64,000 bases of DNA from Pseudomonas sp. MYb185 (GCF_002979975.1 NZ_PCQD01000006.1:1-64000); one strand, 5' to 3'. Shown: positions 32,878-43,831, numbered from the stretch's first letter. The notes: generated by a model not told the origin, from the sequence alone. Numbers and translations are program-made.

Positions 32878-33690
32878 ATGGCTGTCTACGCTGTCGGAGA
32901 TATCCAGGGCTGCCTCGCGCCGCTGCAATGCCTGCTGCGCGAGGTGGACTTCAACCCGTCGCAGGACACCCTGTGGGCGGTCGGTGACCTGGTCAACCGC
33001 GGCCCGGCCTCGCTGGACACCCTGCGCTACCTGGATACCCTGGGCAATGCCTGCATCAGCGTGCTGGGCAACCATGACCTGCACCTGCTGGCTGCCGCCT
33101 ACGACCCCAAGCGCCTGCGCAAATCCGATACCCTGCTGCCGATCCTGCAGGCGCCGGACCGCGACCGCTTGCTGGGGAACCTGCGCCAGCGCCCGCTGGC
33201 CCATTTCGACAGGACCCGCGGCATCATCATGACCCATGCCGGGGTACCACCGGTGTGGGATACCGCAGAGACCCTGCAGTATGCTGCCGAAGTCGAAGCG
33301 GTATTGCGCTGTGACCAGCAACTGCCGTGGTTTCTCGATGAGATGTACGGGAACGAGCCGGCACGCTGGAGCGCCGAGCTGGACGGCACCCGGCGCCTGC
33401 GGGTGATTACCAACTACCTGACCCGCATGCGCTTCTGCCGGGCCGATGGCACCCTGGATCTGAAATCCAAGGAAACGCCCGGCAACGCCCCGAAGGGTTT
33501 CGCACCCTGGTTCACCCTGCCCCGCCGTGATCCCGAGGTCGACATCATCTTCGGCCACTGGGCAGCCCTCGAGGGTCAGGTCGATATTGCCGGCATCCAT
33601 GCCCTGGATACCGGCTGCGTCTGGGGCAACCGCCTGACCCTGATGAATGTGGACAGTGGCGAAAAGCGCCACTGTGACTGTCACCACTGA
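32878..33690 (+). CDS. apaH: Symmetrical bis(5'-nucleosyl)-tetraphosphatase
   Basis: Hydrolyses Ap4A and related dinucleotides to two ADP and removes Np4 caps from RNA. The 270-aa metallophosphatase shows [14 protein letters not shown] at the N-terminus, [14 protein letters not shown] near 37 and [11 protein letters not shown] near 61, with FGHWAALEG near 223 for the late metal His. Confidence 0.95.
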   Translation: MAVYAVGDIQGCLAPLQCLLREVDFNPSQDTLWAVGDLVNRGPASLDTLRYLDTLGNACISVLGNHDLHLLAAAYDPKRLRKSDTLLPILQAPDRDRLLGNLRQRPLAHFDRTRGIIMTHAGVPPVWDTAETLQYAAEVEAVLRCDQQLPWFLDEMYGNEPARWSAELDGTRRLRVITNYLTRMRFCRADGTLDLKSKETPGNAPKGFAPWFTLPRRDPEVDIIFGHWAALEGQVDIAGIHALDTGCVWGNRLTLMNVDSGEKRHCDCHH

Positions 33691-33702
33691 AGGAGCATGA
33701 CC

Positions 33703-34023
33703 ATGACCGACTTCCAGCGCATTGCCCCCGACACCGCCGCCCAGTTGCTGGATGCGGATGCCGCCGTGGTGGACATTCGCGACCCGCACAGCTATCAGGC
33801 CGGGCACATCAGCGGCGCCCTGCATCTGGATAACGACACGGTGCAGCAGTTCGTCGCCAGTGCCGACCGCCAGCGCCCGCTGGTGGTGTGCTGCTATCAC
33901 GGCAATTCCAGTCAGCAGGCCGCCGCCTGGCTGGCCAGCGTCGGCTTCGCCGAAGTGTACAGCCTGGACGGCGGTTTCGAGCTCTGGCAGCAGCAGTTTC
34001 CCTCCCGCGTCAGCCGCGACTGA
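33703..34023 (+). CDS. glpE: Thiosulfate sulfurtransferase GlpE
   Basis: Single-domain rhodanese that moves sulfur from thiosulfate to thiols or cyanide in the cytoplasm. The 106-aa protein has the active-site loop CCYHGNSSQQAA near 63 and AVVDIRDPHSYQAGHISGA near 20. The ATG at 33703 is chosen because AGGAG is 7 nt upstream; the ATG at 33697 is too close to that site. Last gene of the lptD run. Confidence 0.93.
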   Translation: MTDFQRIAPDTAAQLLDADAAVVDIRDPHSYQAGHISGALHLDNDTVQQFVASADRQRPLVVCCYHGNSSQQAAAWLASVGFAEVYSLDGGFELWQQQFPSRVSRD

Positions 34024-34026
34024 GAC

Positions 34027-34057
34027 GGTGCCTGCGGGCGCCGCTGTAAATTTTTTT
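34027..34057 (+). terminator. Possible terminator after glpE
   Basis: A 6-bp stem GGTGCC/GGCGCC (one G-T pair) with a 4-nt loop, then GCTGTAAA and seven T residues. The U-tract is displaced, so termination may be partial. The rest of 34058-34322 holds no gene; it should carry the prkA promoter, for which I see no firm -35/-10. Confidence 0.4.
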
Positions 34058-34322
34058 CCACATCCCCTGTCACCCCCGCGCAAACGAACTATCCTCAATT
34101 CAAGGCAATCAAAATCTAAAGCAAGCCGGTCTGCTGGCTTCCGATAAACAGGGGAGCAGGTCGAAGCGCAACACCACGCTGCCATCGACGTACTCCCGAG
34201 CCTTGTCTGACAAGCGGTAATGGGGGATTGCACATGACATCATCTTCGCCCTTCGCTGCGCGGCAGGTGGGCTCCTACCCGGAAGTCCCGCAACTCATTT
34301 CAGGTAACAGCGAGGTCATGCC

Positions 34323-36245
34323 ATGAGCATATTCAGTCATTTCCAGAACCGATTCGAGACCACCCAGCAGGAGGAAATGTCCCTGCAGGAGTATCTTGAA
34401 CTGTGCAAGGCCGACCCCTCGACCTATGCCACCAGTGCCGAGCGACTACTGATGGCCATCGGCGAGCCGGAATTGATTGACACCTCTCTGGACCCCAGGC
34501 TTTCGCGCATCTTTTCCAACAAGGTGATCAAGCGCTACCCGGCCTTCGCCGACTTCCATGGCATGGAGGATGCCATCGAGCGCATCGTGTCCTTCTTCAA
34601 GCATGCCGCCCAGGGCCTGGAAGAGAAGAAGCAGATCCTCTATCTGCTGGGCCCGGTTGGCGGCGGCAAGTCCTCCATCGCCGAGAAACTCAAGGCGCTG
34701 ATGCAGCAGGTGCCCTTCTACGCGATCCAGGGGTCGCCAGTGTTCGAGTCGCCGCTGGGGCTGTTCAACGCCACCGAGGATGGCCACATCCTGGAGGAGG
34801 ACTACGGTATTCCCCGCCGTTATCTGACCAGCATCATGTCGCCCTGGGCGGTCAAGCGCCTGCATGAGTACAACGGTGACATCAGCCAGTTCCGCGTGGT
34901 CAAGCTGTACCCCTCGATCCTGCAGCAGATCGCCATCGCCAAGACCGAGCCGGGCGATGAGAACAACCAGGACATCTCGGCACTGGTCGGCAAGGTGGAT
35001 ATCCGCAAGCTCGAGGAGTTCCCGCAGAACGACCCGGATGCCTACAGCTACTCCGGCGCCCTGTGCCGTGCCAACCAGGGGCTGATGGAGTTCGTCGAGA
35101 TGTTCAAGGCGCCGATCAAGGTGCTGCACCCGCTGCTGACCGCCACCCAGGAAGGCAACTACAACAGTACCGAGGGCCTCGGCGCCCTGCCGTTCAACGG
35201 CGTGGTACTGGCGCATTCCAACGAATCGGAATGGCACACCTTCCGCAACAACAAGAACAACGAAGCCTTCATCGACCGTATCTATATCGTCAAGGTGCCC
35301 TACTGCCTGCGGGTCAGCGACGAGATCCAGATCTATCAGAAGCTGCTGACCAACAGCTCGCTGGCCCATGCCCATTGCGCGCCCGACACACTGAAGATGC
35401 TCGCCCAGTTCAGCGTGCTGTCGCGCCTGAAGGAGCCGGAAAACTCCAACGTATACTCGAAGATGCGGATCTATGATGGCGAGAACCTCAAGGATACCGA
35501 TCCCAAGGCCAAGTCGATCCAGGAGTATCGCGACACCGCCGGTGTCGACGAGGGCATGAATGGTCTGTCGACCCGCTTCGCCTTCAAGATCCTGTCCAAG
35601 GTATTCAACTACGACAATACCGAGGTGGCAGCCAACCCGGTACACCTGCTGTATGTGCTGGAGCAGCAGATCGAGCAGGAGCAGTTCGCCGCCGACGTCA
35701 GCGAGCGCTACCTGCGCTTCCTCAAGGAGTACCTGGCGCCGCGCTATGTCGAGTTCATCGGCAAGGAAATCCAGACCGCCTACCTGGAGTCCTACAGCGA
35801 GTACGGTCAGAACATCTTCGACCGCTATGTGCTGTACGCCGACTTCTGGATCCAGGATCAGGAATACCGCGACCCGGACACCGGCGAAATCCTTGATCGT
35901 GGCGCGCTCAGCGAAGAGCTGGAGAAGATCGAGAAGCCGGCCGGCATCAGCAATCCCAAGGATTTCCGCAACGAGATCGTCAACTTCGTGCTGCGCGCCC
36001 GCGCCCACAACAATGGCAAGAATCCGAGCTGGCTGTCCTATGAGAAGCTGCGCATGGTGATCGAGAAGAAGATGTTCTCCAATACCGAGGATCTGCTACC
36101 GGTGATCAGCTTCAACGCCAAGGCCTCCACCGAGGATCAGAAAAAACACAACGATTTCGTGACCCGAATGGTCGAACGTGGGTATACCGAGAAGCAGGTC
36201 CGCCTGCTGTCGGAATGGTATCTGCGGGTGCGCAAAGCGCAGTAA
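34323..36245 (+). CDS. prkA: PrkA family AAA+ serine protein kinase
   Basis: Cytoplasmic kinase/AAA+ protein (YeaG in E. coli), linked to nitrogen starvation and stationary-phase survival. The 640-aa protein has an N-terminal AAA domain with Walker A GPVGGGKSS near 110, a sensor region VLAHSNESEWHTFRNNKNNEAFIDRI near 295 and the C-terminal PrkA kinase-like domain (about 400-640). It heads prkA-yeaH-spoVR, a conserved set usually under RpoS. Whether the protein acts mainly as kinase or as protease/unfoldase is still debated for the family. Confidence 0.95.
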   Translation: MSIFSHFQNRFETTQQEEMSLQEYLELCKADPSTYATSAERLLMAIGEPELIDTSLDPRLSRIFSNKVIKRYPAFADFHGMEDAIERIVSFFKHAAQGLEEKKQILYLLGPVGGGKSSIAEKLKALMQQVPFYAIQGSPVFESPLGLFNATEDGHILEEDYGIPRRYLTSIMSPWAVKRLHEYNGDISQFRVVKLYPSILQQIAIAKTEPGDENNQDISALVGKVDIRKLEEFPQNDPDAYSYSGALCRANQGLMEFVEMFKAPIKVLHPLLTATQEGNYNSTEGLGALPFNGVVLAHSNESEWHTFRNNKNNEAFIDRIYIVKVPYCLRVSDEIQIYQKLLTNSSLAHAHCAPDTLKMLAQFSVLSRLKEPENSNVYSKMRIYDGENLKDTDPKAKSIQEYRDTAGVDEGMNGLSTRFAFKILSKVFNYDNTEVAANPVHLLYVLEQQIEQEQFAADVSERYLRFLKEYLAPRYVEFIGKEIQTAYLESYSEYGQNIFDRYVLYADFWIQDQEYRDPDTGEILDRGALSEELEKIEKPAGISNPKDFRNEIVNFVLRARAHNNGKNPSWLSYEKLRMVIEKKMFSNTEDLLPVISFNAKASTEDQKKHNDFVTRMVERGYTEKQVRLLSEWYLRVRKAQ

Positions 36246-36275
36246 CAGCAGCCGCAAGCTACCCCGGAGGGGCCT

Positions 36276-37547
36276 ATGAGTTATGTGATCGACCGTCGTT
36301 TGAACGGGAAGAACAAGAGCACGGTCAACCGCCAACGCTTTCTGCGCCGCTACAAGGCGCATATCAAGAAAGCGGTGGAAGAGGCGGTAGGCCGCCGCTC
36401 CATCACCGATATCGACCACGGGGAGCAGATAAGCATCCCCGGCCGGGATATCGATGAACCGATTTTCCATCATGGCCCGGGAGGCAGGCAGACCCGGGTA
36501 TTTCCCGGTAACCGGGAGTTCGCCACCGGCGATCGCATCCCCCGACCCGAAGGGGGCGGCGGAGGGGGCGGTGGCAGCCAGGCCGGCAATTCCGGCGAAG
36601 GCGAGGATGATTTCGTCTTCCAGATCACCCAGGAGGAGTTTCTCGACTTCATGTTCGAGGACCTCGCCCTGCCCAACCTGATCAAGCGCCACCTGACCGG
36701 CACCGATACCTTCCGCACCGTGCGCGCCGGTATCAGCCAGCAGGGCAACCCGTCGCGCATCAATATCGTCCGCTCGATGCGCTCCGCCCACGCCCGGCGC
36801 ATCGCCCTGTCCGGGGGCAGCCGGGCACGCCTGCGTGAGGCACTGCGCGAGCTGGAACTGCTGCGCCAGCAACAGCCGGACAACCTGATCGACATCAATG
36901 ATCTGGAGCAGGAAATCCAGCAGCTGCGCGCACGCATCGACCGCGTCCCGTTCCTGGATACCTTCGATCTGCGCTACAACCTGCTGGTCAAGCAGCCCGA
37001 CCCCAGCTCGCGGGCGGTGATGTTCTGCCTGATGGACGTCTCCGGCTCGATGACCCAGGCCACCAAGGACATAGCCAAGCGTTTCTACATACTGCTGTAC
37101 CTGTTCCTGCAGCGTAACTACGAACGGATCGATGTGGTCTTCATCCGCCACCACACCAGTGCCAAGGAAGTCGACGAGGAGGAATTCTTCTACTCCCGGG
37201 AAACCGGTGGCACCATCGTCTCCAGCGCCCTGCGGCTGATGCAGCAGATCATCGCCGACCGCTACTCGCCGGCGGAGTGGAATATCTATTGCGCCCAGGC
37301 CTCGGATGGCGACAACTGGAATGATGATTCGCCAATCTGCCGCGAACTGCTGATCCGCCAGTTGATGCCGGCCATGCAGTACTACTGCTATGTCGAGATC
37401 ACCCCGCGTGAGCATCAGGCGCTGTGGTACGAATACGAACAGGTTGCCGAACACTTTCCCGACAGCTTCGCCCAGCAGCAGATCGTCGATGCGGGGGATA
37501 TCTATCCGGTGTTCCGCAAGCTGTTCCAGAAGAGGATGGCCACATGA
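36276..37547 (+). CDS. yeaH: YeaH/YhbH family (DUF444) von Willebrand A protein
   Basis: A 423-aa cytoplasmic protein made with PrkA. The basic N-terminal part ([28 protein letters not shown]) is followed by a Gly-rich linker (near 90-105) and a C-terminal vWA domain with the MIDAS motif MDVSGSMT near 253 and DGDNWNDDS near 347. A mediator role between PrkA and SpoVR is inferred from the constant co-occurrence. It overlaps spoVR by 4 bp. Confidence 0.94.
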   Translation: MSYVIDRRLNGKNKSTVNRQRFLRRYKAHIKKAVEEAVGRRSITDIDHGEQISIPGRDIDEPIFHHGPGGRQTRVFPGNREFATGDRIPRPEGGGGGGGGSQAGNSGEGEDDFVFQITQEEFLDFMFEDLALPNLIKRHLTGTDTFRTVRAGISQQGNPSRINIVRSMRSAHARRIALSGGSRARLREALRELELLRQQQPDNLIDINDLEQEIQQLRARIDRVPFLDTFDLRYNLLVKQPDPSSRAVMFCLMDVSGSMTQATKDIAKRFYILLYLFLQRNYERIDVVFIRHHTSAKEVDEEEFFYSRETGGTIVSSALRLMQQIIADRYSPAEWNIYCAQASDGDNWNDDSPICRELLIRQLMPAMQYYCYVEITPREHQALWYEYEQVAEHFPDSFAQQQIVDAGDIYPVFRKLFQKRMAT

Positions 37548-39097
37548 CCCGTCAGCCCATCTCCACCGGGTCGGAATGGACCTTCGACCTGATCCGCGAA
37601 TACGACCGCGAGATCTCGCGCATCGCCCATGATATCTACGGCCTGGATACCTACCCAAACCAGATCGAGGTGATCACCGCCGAGCAGATGATGGATGCCT
37701 ACGCCTCGGTGGGCATGCCGCTGGGTTACCATCACTGGTCCTACGGCAAGCATTTCCTGCATACCGAGAAACACTACAAGCGCGGCCAGATGGGCCTGGC
37801 CTACGAGATCGTGATCAACTCCGACCCGTGCATCGCCTACCTGATGGAAGAGAACACCATGACCATGCAGGCGCTGGTGATCGCCCATGCCTGCTATGGT
37901 CACAACTCGTTCTTCAAGGGCAACTACCTGTTCCGCAGCTGGACCGATGCCGGCTCGATCATCGACTATCTGGTATTCGCCAAGCAGTACATCAGCCAGT
38001 GCGAGGAGCGCTACGGCATCGATGCGGTGGAAGACCTGCTCGACTCCTGTCACGCACTGATGAACTATGGCGTGGACCGCTACAAGCGCCCCTACCCGGT
38101 GTCCGCCGAGGAGGAACGCCGCCGGCAACATGAACGCGAGGAATACCTGCAACGCCAGGTCAACGACCTGTGGCGCACCATTCCGATCAACCCGGACGCA
38201 CATAACAAGCACCATGAAGAGCCGCGCTACCCGGCCGAGCCGCAGGAGAACCTGCTGTACTTCATCGAGAAGAACGCTCCGCTGCTCGAACCCTGGCAAC
38301 GGGAGGTGGTGCGCATCGTGCGCAAGGTGGCGCAGTACTTCTATCCCCAGCGCCAGACCCAGGTGATGAACGAGGGCTGGGCCACCTTCTGGCACTACAC
38401 GCTGCTCAACCACCTGTATGACGAGGGCAAGGTCACCGACGGCTTCATGATGGAGTTCCTGCAGTCGCATACCAGCGTCATCTACCAGCCGCCATTCGAC
38501 AGCGAGTGGTTCAGCGGCATCAACCCCTATACCCTGGGGTTCGCCATGATGCAGGATATCCGCCGCATGTGTGAAAACCCGACCGAGGAGGATCACCGCT
38601 GGTTCCCCGATATTGCCGGCAGCGACTGGCTGGAAACCCTCAAGTTCGCCATGCGCACCTTCAAGGACGAGAGCTTCATCCTGCAGTACCTGTCGCCCAA
38701 GGTGATCCGCGACCTCAAGCTGTTCGCCATCATCGATGACGAGAAGGATGACCATCTGGAAGTGGCGGCGATCCATGACGATCCCGGCTACCGCAGAGTG
38801 CGGGAACTGCTCGCGGCGCAGTACAACCTCGGCAACAACGAGCCGAACATCCAGGTATGGGAAGTCGACCGGCGTGGCGACCGCTCACTGACTCTGCGCC
38901 ACCAGCGCCACGAGGGCAAACCGCTGGGCAAGACCACCGAACGCATGCTCAAGCACCTGCACCGGCTGTGGGGCTTCGATATCCACCTGCTGAGCATGGA
39001 TGGCGATACGATCAAGACCGAAGCGCACATGCCGCCCCGTCCCAACGCGGGAGAGGAACCCGTCCCCCGCTTCGATATGAACATCCCGCCGATCTGA
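37544..39097 (+). CDS. SpoVR family protein (YcgB-like)
   Basis: A 517-aa soluble protein, third gene of the prkA set. Family-conserved blocks are seen: [23 protein letters not shown] near 34, [23 protein letters not shown] near 107 and [25 protein letters not shown] near 273. His/Glu-rich motifs such as [10 protein letters not shown] and NEGWATFWH suggest metal binding but that is unproven. It is named after a Bacillus spore-cortex gene; in Gram-negatives the role is unknown, probably starvation-linked. The ATG at 37544 is coupled to yeaH. Confidence 0.93.
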   Translation: MTRQPISTGSEWTFDLIREYDREISRIAHDIYGLDTYPNQIEVITAEQMMDAYASVGMPLGYHHWSYGKHFLHTEKHYKRGQMGLAYEIVINSDPCIAYLMEENTMTMQALVIAHACYGHNSFFKGNYLFRSWTDAGSIIDYLVFAKQYISQCEERYGIDAVEDLLDSCHALMNYGVDRYKRPYPVSAEEERRRQHEREEYLQRQVNDLWRTIPINPDAHNKHHEEPRYPAEPQENLLYFIEKNAPLLEPWQREVVRIVRKVAQYFYPQRQTQVMNEGWATFWHYTLLNHLYDEGKVTDGFMMEFLQSHTSVIYQPPFDSEWFSGINPYTLGFAMMQDIRRMCENPTEEDHRWFPDIAGSDWLETLKFAMRTFKDESFILQYLSPKVIRDLKLFAIIDDEKDDHLEVAAIHDDPGYRRVRELLAAQYNLGNNEPNIQVWEVDRRGDRSLTLRHQRHEGKPLGKTTERMLKHLHRLWGFDIHLLSMDGDTIKTEAHMPPRPNAGEEPVPRFDMNIPPI

Positions 39098-39152
39098 CTG
39101 ATCGGCGCGGCACAGCTTGCAATGAAACGGGAGCAGCCCCTAAGCTTTGCCG

Positions 39153-40391
39153 ATGAAAACAGACTTCACGACCTATCTGGTGGGTGGCGCGGTCCGCGAC
39201 CATCTGCTGGGTGTGCCTTACCATGAACGCGACTGGGTAGTGGTGGGCGCCACGCCGGAACAGCTGATGCAGGTCGGCTTTCGCCCGGTCGGCCAGGACT
39301 TTCCGGTGTTCCTGCATCCCGAGACCGGCGAGGAATACGCGCTGGCCCGCACCGAGCGCAAGAGCGGTCAGGGCTATGGCGGCTTCACCTTCCACACCGC
39401 GCCCGGCGTCACCCTCGAGCAGGATCTGCAACGCCGCGACCTGACCATCAATGCCATGGCCATGGATGATAAGGGGGCCGTCATAGACCCCTATGGGGGG
39501 CAGCAGGATCTGCAGAACCGCCTGCTGCGCCATGTATCCCCGGCATTTGCCGAAGACCCGCTGCGGGTACTACGCGTGGCACGTTTCGCCGCCCGCTATG
39601 CACCGCTGGGTTTTCGCGTGGCCGAGGAGACCCTGCAACTGATGCGCGAGCTGGCAGACTCTGGCGAGCTGCAGGCCCTCACCGCCGAGCGCAGCTGGAA
39701 GGAAATCAGCCGTGCGCTGATGGAATCGCGCCCGGATGTGTTCATCCGCGTGCTGCGTGATTGCGGTGCCCTGGCCGAATTGTTGCCGGAGCTGGACCGC
39801 CTGTTCGGCGTACCGCAGCCGCCAGCCCATCACCCCGAGGTCGACACCGGCGAACACGTGCTGCTCGTACTGCACATGGCCGCCGAGATGGGGCTGCCAT
39901 TGGCGGCACGCTGGGCCTGCCTGCTGCATGACCTTGGCAAGGGCCGCACCCCGGAGCAGTTCTGGCCCAAGCACCATGGCCACGAGAGCAAGGGGCTGAC
40001 GGCGGTCAAGACGGTCAACCAACGCTGCAAGGCACCACGCGAGTGCCAGGAGCTGGCGTTGCTGACCTGCGAATACCACACCCATTGCCATCGCGCCCTG
40101 GAACTGAAGCCCGGCACCCTGCTCAAGTTGTTCAAGGCCTTCGATATCTATCGCCGGCCCGAGCGGTTCGAGCAGTTCCTCGGCGCCTGCGAAGCCGATG
40201 CCAGGGGCCGTACCGGGCTTGAGCAGCGCGACTATCCCCAGGCCGACTATCTGCGCGGCGCAGCGAACGCGGCCCGCTCGGCGGATGTGAAGGTGCTACT
40301 GGAGCAGGGGTTCAAGGGCGCGGAATTGGGTGAGCAGATGGAGAAGGAACGACTGCGGTTGGTGGCGGAGTATTGCCAGGCGGCCCGCTGA
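39153..40391 (+). CDS. cca: Multifunctional CCA-adding tRNA nucleotidyltransferase
   Basis: Adds or repairs the 3' CCA of tRNAs. The 412-aa class II enzyme has [13 protein letters not shown] near 7, ERDWVVVGA near 26, the [12 protein letters not shown] strand near 95 and a C-terminal HD domain ([25 protein letters not shown] near 255) that gives phosphohydrolase activity in gammaproteobacteria. The ATG at 39153 is used; a TTG two codons earlier is in frame but unneeded. The tRNA gene in this window already encodes its CCA, so the main role would be repair. Confidence 0.94.
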   Translation: MKTDFTTYLVGGAVRDHLLGVPYHERDWVVVGATPEQLMQVGFRPVGQDFPVFLHPETGEEYALARTERKSGQGYGGFTFHTAPGVTLEQDLQRRDLTINAMAMDDKGAVIDPYGGQQDLQNRLLRHVSPAFAEDPLRVLRVARFAARYAPLGFRVAEETLQLMRELADSGELQALTAERSWKEISRALMESRPDVFIRVLRDCGALAELLPELDRLFGVPQPPAHHPEVDTGEHVLLVLHMAAEMGLPLAARWACLLHDLGKGRTPEQFWPKHHGHESKGLTAVKTVNQRCKAPRECQELALLTCEYHTHCHRALELKPGTLLKLFKAFDIYRRPERFEQFLGACEADARGRTGLEQRDYPQADYLRGAANAARSADVKVLLEQGFKGAELGEQMEKERLRLVAEYCQAAR

Positions 40392-40451
40392 GGGCAGACG
40401 AACCGCTCGGGGAGCCCGGCACGAGCACCGGCTCGTACTGCGCTCCATGGA

Positions 40452-40473
40452 GTGTCGAGTTCCATCTCGACAC
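40452..40473. repeat. REP-like hairpin between cca and folK
   Basis: GTGTCGAG-TTCCAT-CTCGACAC, identical to the copy at 24076-24097 and with the same CCATGGA or ATGGA flank. It lies in a 95-bp convergent gap. A second GTTCGAC half-site follows about 6 nt later. Confidence 0.72.
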
Positions 40474-40486
40474 TGGGGTTCGACAT

Positions 40487-41050
40487 TCAGGCCGCGCCGC
40501 TACCGGGTGCCTGATCAACCGCGGGCAATCCCTGGCGCAGCAGCAATTCCGGCGTCAATGCCTGTCCGTGCCAGTCGAAGGCCACAGGCCAGACCTTCTG
40601 CCCGCCACGCCAGCCATTCCACAGTCCGGCAATGGACAGCTCGCTGCCCGGCAGTTGCACCTCGGGCGCCAGCAGCGCCAGAGGCCAGAGCACGAAGGCA
40701 TTGCGGACGATCTCCGGGCGCGGCAACAGCACACCCTCGTGCCGCCCCCGCAGATCGCCATACAGCAGAATGTCGATGTCCAGGGTGATACGCCCGGCCA
40801 CGCTCTGTTCGCGGCGGCCACAGGCCGCCTCGATGGCCTTGAGCGCCGCATTCAGGTCGCCCAGCTCCAGTTGGCAGTCCGCCGCCACCACCAGGTTGTA
40901 GAAGCGGGTACCCAGAATGCCGACCGCATCGCTTTCGAATACCGGTGACAGCTGCAACGGACCGAGCAGCTGCTCCAAGGCATCCAGCCCCCGGCGCAGA
41001 TGATGCTCGCGCTCGGTGTTGCTGCCCACACCCAGGTAGATTCGCGTCAT
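40487..41050 (-). CDS. folK: HPPK-type pyrophosphokinase, second folK-like gene
   Basis: 6-hydroxymethyl-dihydropterin pyrophosphokinase of folate synthesis. The 187-aa protein starts IYLGVGSNTEREHHL and has SPVFESDAVG, FYNLVVAADC and the signature GRITLDIDILLYGD near 88. The family's usual RTLD is RITLD here. It is longer than the usual 160 residues or so, with a C-terminal extension after PLALLAPEV. It overlaps folB by 4 bp (ATGA). Pseudomonads often carry another folK near panB; this copy next to tsaD may be the accessory one. Confidence 0.8.
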   Translation of the reverse strand: MTRIYLGVGSNTEREHHLRRGLDALEQLLGPLQLSPVFESDAVGILGTRFYNLVVAADCQLELGDLNAALKAIEAACGRREQSVAGRITLDIDILLYGDLRGRHEGVLLPRPEIVRNAFVLWPLALLAPEVQLPGSELSIAGLWNGWRGGQKVWPVAFDWHGQALTPELLLRQGLPAVDQAPGSGAA

Positions 41051-41409
41051 GCGCGACGTTCTCCGCGCTCGATCAGCACGCCGACACCACCGGTAGCAGC
41101 CTTGACCGCACCCGGCTTGGTGATGCTCAGGCGCAGCCAGGGCACGCCGAACTCACTCATCACCAGCTCGGCGACGCGCTCGGCCAGGCTTTCGATCAAC
41201 TCGAAGCTGCTGGCACTCACATAGTCCAGAACACGCTGGCTGACCGCGGCATAATCCAGCGCCAGCGCCAGATCATCCTGCGCTGCGGCAGCACGGATAT
41301 CCCAGGCCATGTCCAGATCGAACAGCAGGCGCTGGCGGATATTGCGCTCCCAGTCATAGGCGCCGATCACCGTCTCGACTTCCAGCCCTCTGATAAAAAC
41401 CTGATCCAC
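41047..41409 (-). CDS. folB: Dihydroneopterin aldolase
   Basis: Cleaves or epimerises dihydroneopterin in folate synthesis. The 120-aa protein shows DQVFIRGLEVETVIGAYDWERNIRQ at the N-terminus (catalytic Tyr and Glu region), the ALDYAAVSQRV segment and LIESLAERVAELV near 75. The start is GTG at 41409 with GGGAG 6 nt upstream. The folX-type epimerase is an alternative with similar sequence. Confidence 0.9.
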   Translation of the reverse strand: MDQVFIRGLEVETVIGAYDWERNIRQRLLFDLDMAWDIRAAAAQDDLALALDYAAVSQRVLDYVSASSFELIESLAERVAELVMSEFGVPWLRLSITKPGAVKAATGGVGVLIERGERRA

Positions 41410-41464
41410 TGTTTTCTCCCATGTCGACTACAATGGCCTTTCACTCAGCCCGGCCAGACGTATC

Positions 41465-42049
41465 ATGACCGTCGAATTCAACCTGTTGCTCTGCGCAGCC
41501 TACCTGCTCGGCTCAATCTCCTTCGCCGTGCTGCTCGCCCGTCTGCGCCATCAACCCGACCCACGCAGCTTCGGCTCGCGCAACCCCGGGGCCAGCAACA
41601 TGCTGCGCCTGGGCAACCGCCCCCTGGCCCTGGCCACGCTGCTGGGCGACATGGGCAAGGGCGCCCTCGCCGTCTGGCTGGCGCGTCAGCTCGGGCTGGA
41701 GCCGGTGCAGCAGGCCTGGGTCGGGCTGGCTGCGGTCGTTGGCCATATCCTGCCGCTGTACCATCGCTTCCAGGGCGGCAAGGGCGTAGCTACCGGCGCC
41801 GGCGTCCTGCTGGTGCTGTCCTGGCCCGCCGCTGCGATAGCGGCGCTGGTCTGGCTCGGTGCCTTCGCCGTGCGCTCCACCGCCTCCCTCGCCTCGCTGG
41901 CCGCCTGCGTCGCGGTACTGCCGTGGATGGCCTGGCACAGTCCTCAATTACAGATTCCCGTCAGCCTGATGGTACTGTTCATTCTGCTGCGCCATAGGGT
42001 GAACATCGGCCGTCTGCTGGCCGGTAACGAAAACCGTTTCAGATTCTGA
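41465..42049 (+). CDS. plsY: Glycerol-3-phosphate acyltransferase PlsY
   Basis: Inner-membrane enzyme that transfers acyl from acyl-phosphate to glycerol-3-phosphate, the first step of phospholipid synthesis. The 194-aa protein has five hydrophobic helices and the three loops of the family: YLLGSISFAVLLARL, GSRNPGASNMLRLGN near 39 and HRFQGGKGVATGAGVL near 101. It is convergent with tsaD, whose stop begins at the next base. Confidence 0.95.
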   Translation: MTVEFNLLLCAAYLLGSISFAVLLARLRHQPDPRSFGSRNPGASNMLRLGNRPLALATLLGDMGKGALAVWLARQLGLEPVQQAWVGLAAVVGHILPLYHRFQGGKGVATGAGVLLVLSWPAAAIAALVWLGAFAVRSTASLASLAACVAVLPWMAWHSPQLQIPVSLMVLFILLRHRVNIGRLLAGNENRFRF

Positions 42050-43081
42050 TCAACCGACGATAGCCGGCAATTGCTCGAGCGGCCAGCGGGCACGTGGCTC
42101 CAGGCCTTGCTCATCCTGCTGCCCAGCCATCAACCGCTGGCAGCCGGCATAGGCGATCATCGCGCCGTTGTCGGTGCAGAACTCGGTGCGGGCATAGAAC
42201 AGCTCGCCCTTGAGACCAGCGGCCATGCGTTCCAGCGAGGCGCGCAGGCGCCGATTGGCGCTGACGCCACCGGCGATCACCAGCCGCTGGTAGCCGGTGG
42301 CCTTGAGTGCGCGGCGGCACTTGATGGTCAGGGTCTCGACCACCGCCTGCTCGAACGCCAGGGCGACGTCGCTGCGGGTCTGCTCACCGTCATCACCCTC
42401 GGCGACACAGCGCTGCCAGGTGTTCAGAGTGAAGGTCTTGAGGCCACTGAAGCTGAAGTCGAGGCCGGGACGATCGGTCATCGGCCGCGGGAACACGAAC
42501 CGACCCGGCTGGCCCTGCTCGGCCAACCGGGCGATTTCCGGGCCCCCGGGATAGCGCAGCCCCATGAGCTTGGCGGTCTTGTCGAACGCCTCCCCCGCCG
42601 CATCGTCCAGCGACTCTCCCAGCAGTTCGTACTGACCGATACCATCGACCCGCACCAACTGCGTATGACCGCCGGAAACCAGCAACGCAACGAAGGGAAA
42701 GGCCGGGGGCCGCTCCTCCAGCATCGGAGCCAGCAGATGGCCTTCCATATGGTGCACACCCAGCGCCGGCACCTGCCAGGCGAATGCCAGCGCGCGGGCA
42801 AAGGCACCGCCGACCAGCAACGCACCAACCAGTCCCGGACCAGCGGTATAGGCAATCCCATCCACCTCGCCTGGCTTCACGCCGGCACGCTCAATCACCT
42901 CGCGCATCAGTGGTACCAGGCGCTTCACATGGTCCCGCGAGGCCAGCTCCGGTACCACACCACCGTAGATGCGATGCAGGTCGATCTGGCTGAACAGGGC
43001 ATCCGCCAGCAGGCCGCGCTCGCTGTCATACAGCGCAATGCCGGTTTCGTCACAGGAGGTTTCAATACCCAGAACACGCAT
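42050..43081 (-). CDS. tsaD: tRNA N6-adenosine threonylcarbamoyltransferase TsaD
   Basis: Catalytic subunit of the t6A37 modification machinery for ANN-decoding tRNAs. The 343-aa ASKHA-fold protein starts [19 protein letters not shown] and has the metal-binding HMEGH near 111, VSGGHTQLV near 135 and [13 protein letters not shown] near 270. The ATG at 43081 matches the family N-terminus; the frame extends upstream through non-conserved sequence. It is divergent from rpsU. Confidence 0.96.
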   Translation of the reverse strand: MRVLGIETSCDETGIALYDSERGLLADALFSQIDLHRIYGGVVPELASRDHVKRLVPLMREVIERAGVKPGEVDGIAYTAGPGLVGALLVGGAFARALAFAWQVPALGVHHMEGHLLAPMLEERPPAFPFVALLVSGGHTQLVRVDGIGQYELLGESLDDAAGEAFDKTAKLMGLRYPGGPEIARLAEQGQPGRFVFPRPMTDRPGLDFSFSGLKTFTLNTWQRCVAEGDDGEQTRSDVALAFEQAVVETLTIKCRRALKATGYQRLVIAGGVSANRRLRASLERMAAGLKGELFYARTEFCTDNGAMIAYAGCQRLMAGQQDEQGLEPRARWPLEQLPAIVG

Positions 43082-43351
43082 GGAGTCAGGAAGGCCGATC
43101 AGTTGGAAAAGAGGCGTGCATGATAATGCCCCGATCCAGCCCAGACCAGCCTTTACTGACCGAACCCACCACCGATACCGGCAAACGACCGATAAACGGC
43201 AGGCCTCGGCTGGCAGCGGCCGGACATCGAGGCAAATCGCCTTTGCATTTCTGTGCCGAAGGCGGTAACATCCGCTCCCCTTGAAATGCAATCGCTCTGA
43301 TCACGATCGGGGCTATTTACCAAACAGCATCATTTTTGAGAAAGGTACGAA

Positions 43352-43567
43352 ATGCCTGCCGTCAAAGTAAAAGAGAACGAACCCTTCGACGTGGCCCTGC
43401 GTCGCTTCAAGCGCTCCTGCGAAAAAGCCGGTGTTCTGGCTGAAGTTCGCCGTCGCGAGTTTTACGAAAAGCCCACTACCGAGCGCAAGCGCAAGGCAGC
43501 TGCTGCCGTCAAGCGTCACGCCAAGAAGCTGCAGCGCGAAAATCGTCGCCGCGAGCGCCTGTACTGA
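43352..43567 (+). CDS. rpsU: 30S ribosomal protein S21
   Basis: A 71-aa very basic small-subunit protein next to the anti-Shine-Dalgarno region. The sequence from [26 protein letters not shown] to the C-terminal RRERLY is the standard S21. First gene of the macromolecular-synthesis locus rpsU-dnaG-rpoD; GAGAAAGG precedes the ATG. Confidence 0.98.
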   Translation: MPAVKVKENEPFDVALRRFKRSCEKAGVLAEVRRREFYEKPTTERKRKAAAAVKRHAKKLQRENRRRERLY

Positions 43568-43587
43568 GTTCAGCTGTAGCGTCCTGC

Positions 43588-43607
43588 CGGGCCTGATCCC
43601 AGGCCCG
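43588..43607 (+). terminator. Attenuating hairpin between rpsU and dnaG
   Basis: CGGGCCTG-ATCC-CAGGCCCG, a perfect 8-bp stem 21 nt after rpsU, without a U-tract. In E. coli a partial terminator at this place keeps dnaG expression far below rpsU; the same function is inferred here. The rest of the 264-bp gap to dnaG shows only a TATGCTATCAT stretch near 43720 as a possible -10. Confidence 0.6.
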
Positions 43608-43831
43608 CCGAGCAAGTCTCCCGCCCCCGTCGCGGCAGGACACGCACAGACATACCGTACGCACTGGTCCGGCCTTCCGGTTTTACTGGAAATGGCTGGA
43701 TTTTCGTGTGGCCTGCGTATGCTATCATCTCGCCCCGACAGACTTGCATCCGGCACCTGTTTCCATGCCCGGTCGGTCGTCCCAGGGCTCGACATTCCAG
43801 ATATCCATTTCACGTTCGCAAGGCAGCATGC

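Noticed and set aside
34446-36008. A 520-codon minus-strand frame opposite prkA
   Set aside because: Antisense shadow; PrkA is intact and conserved on the plus strand.
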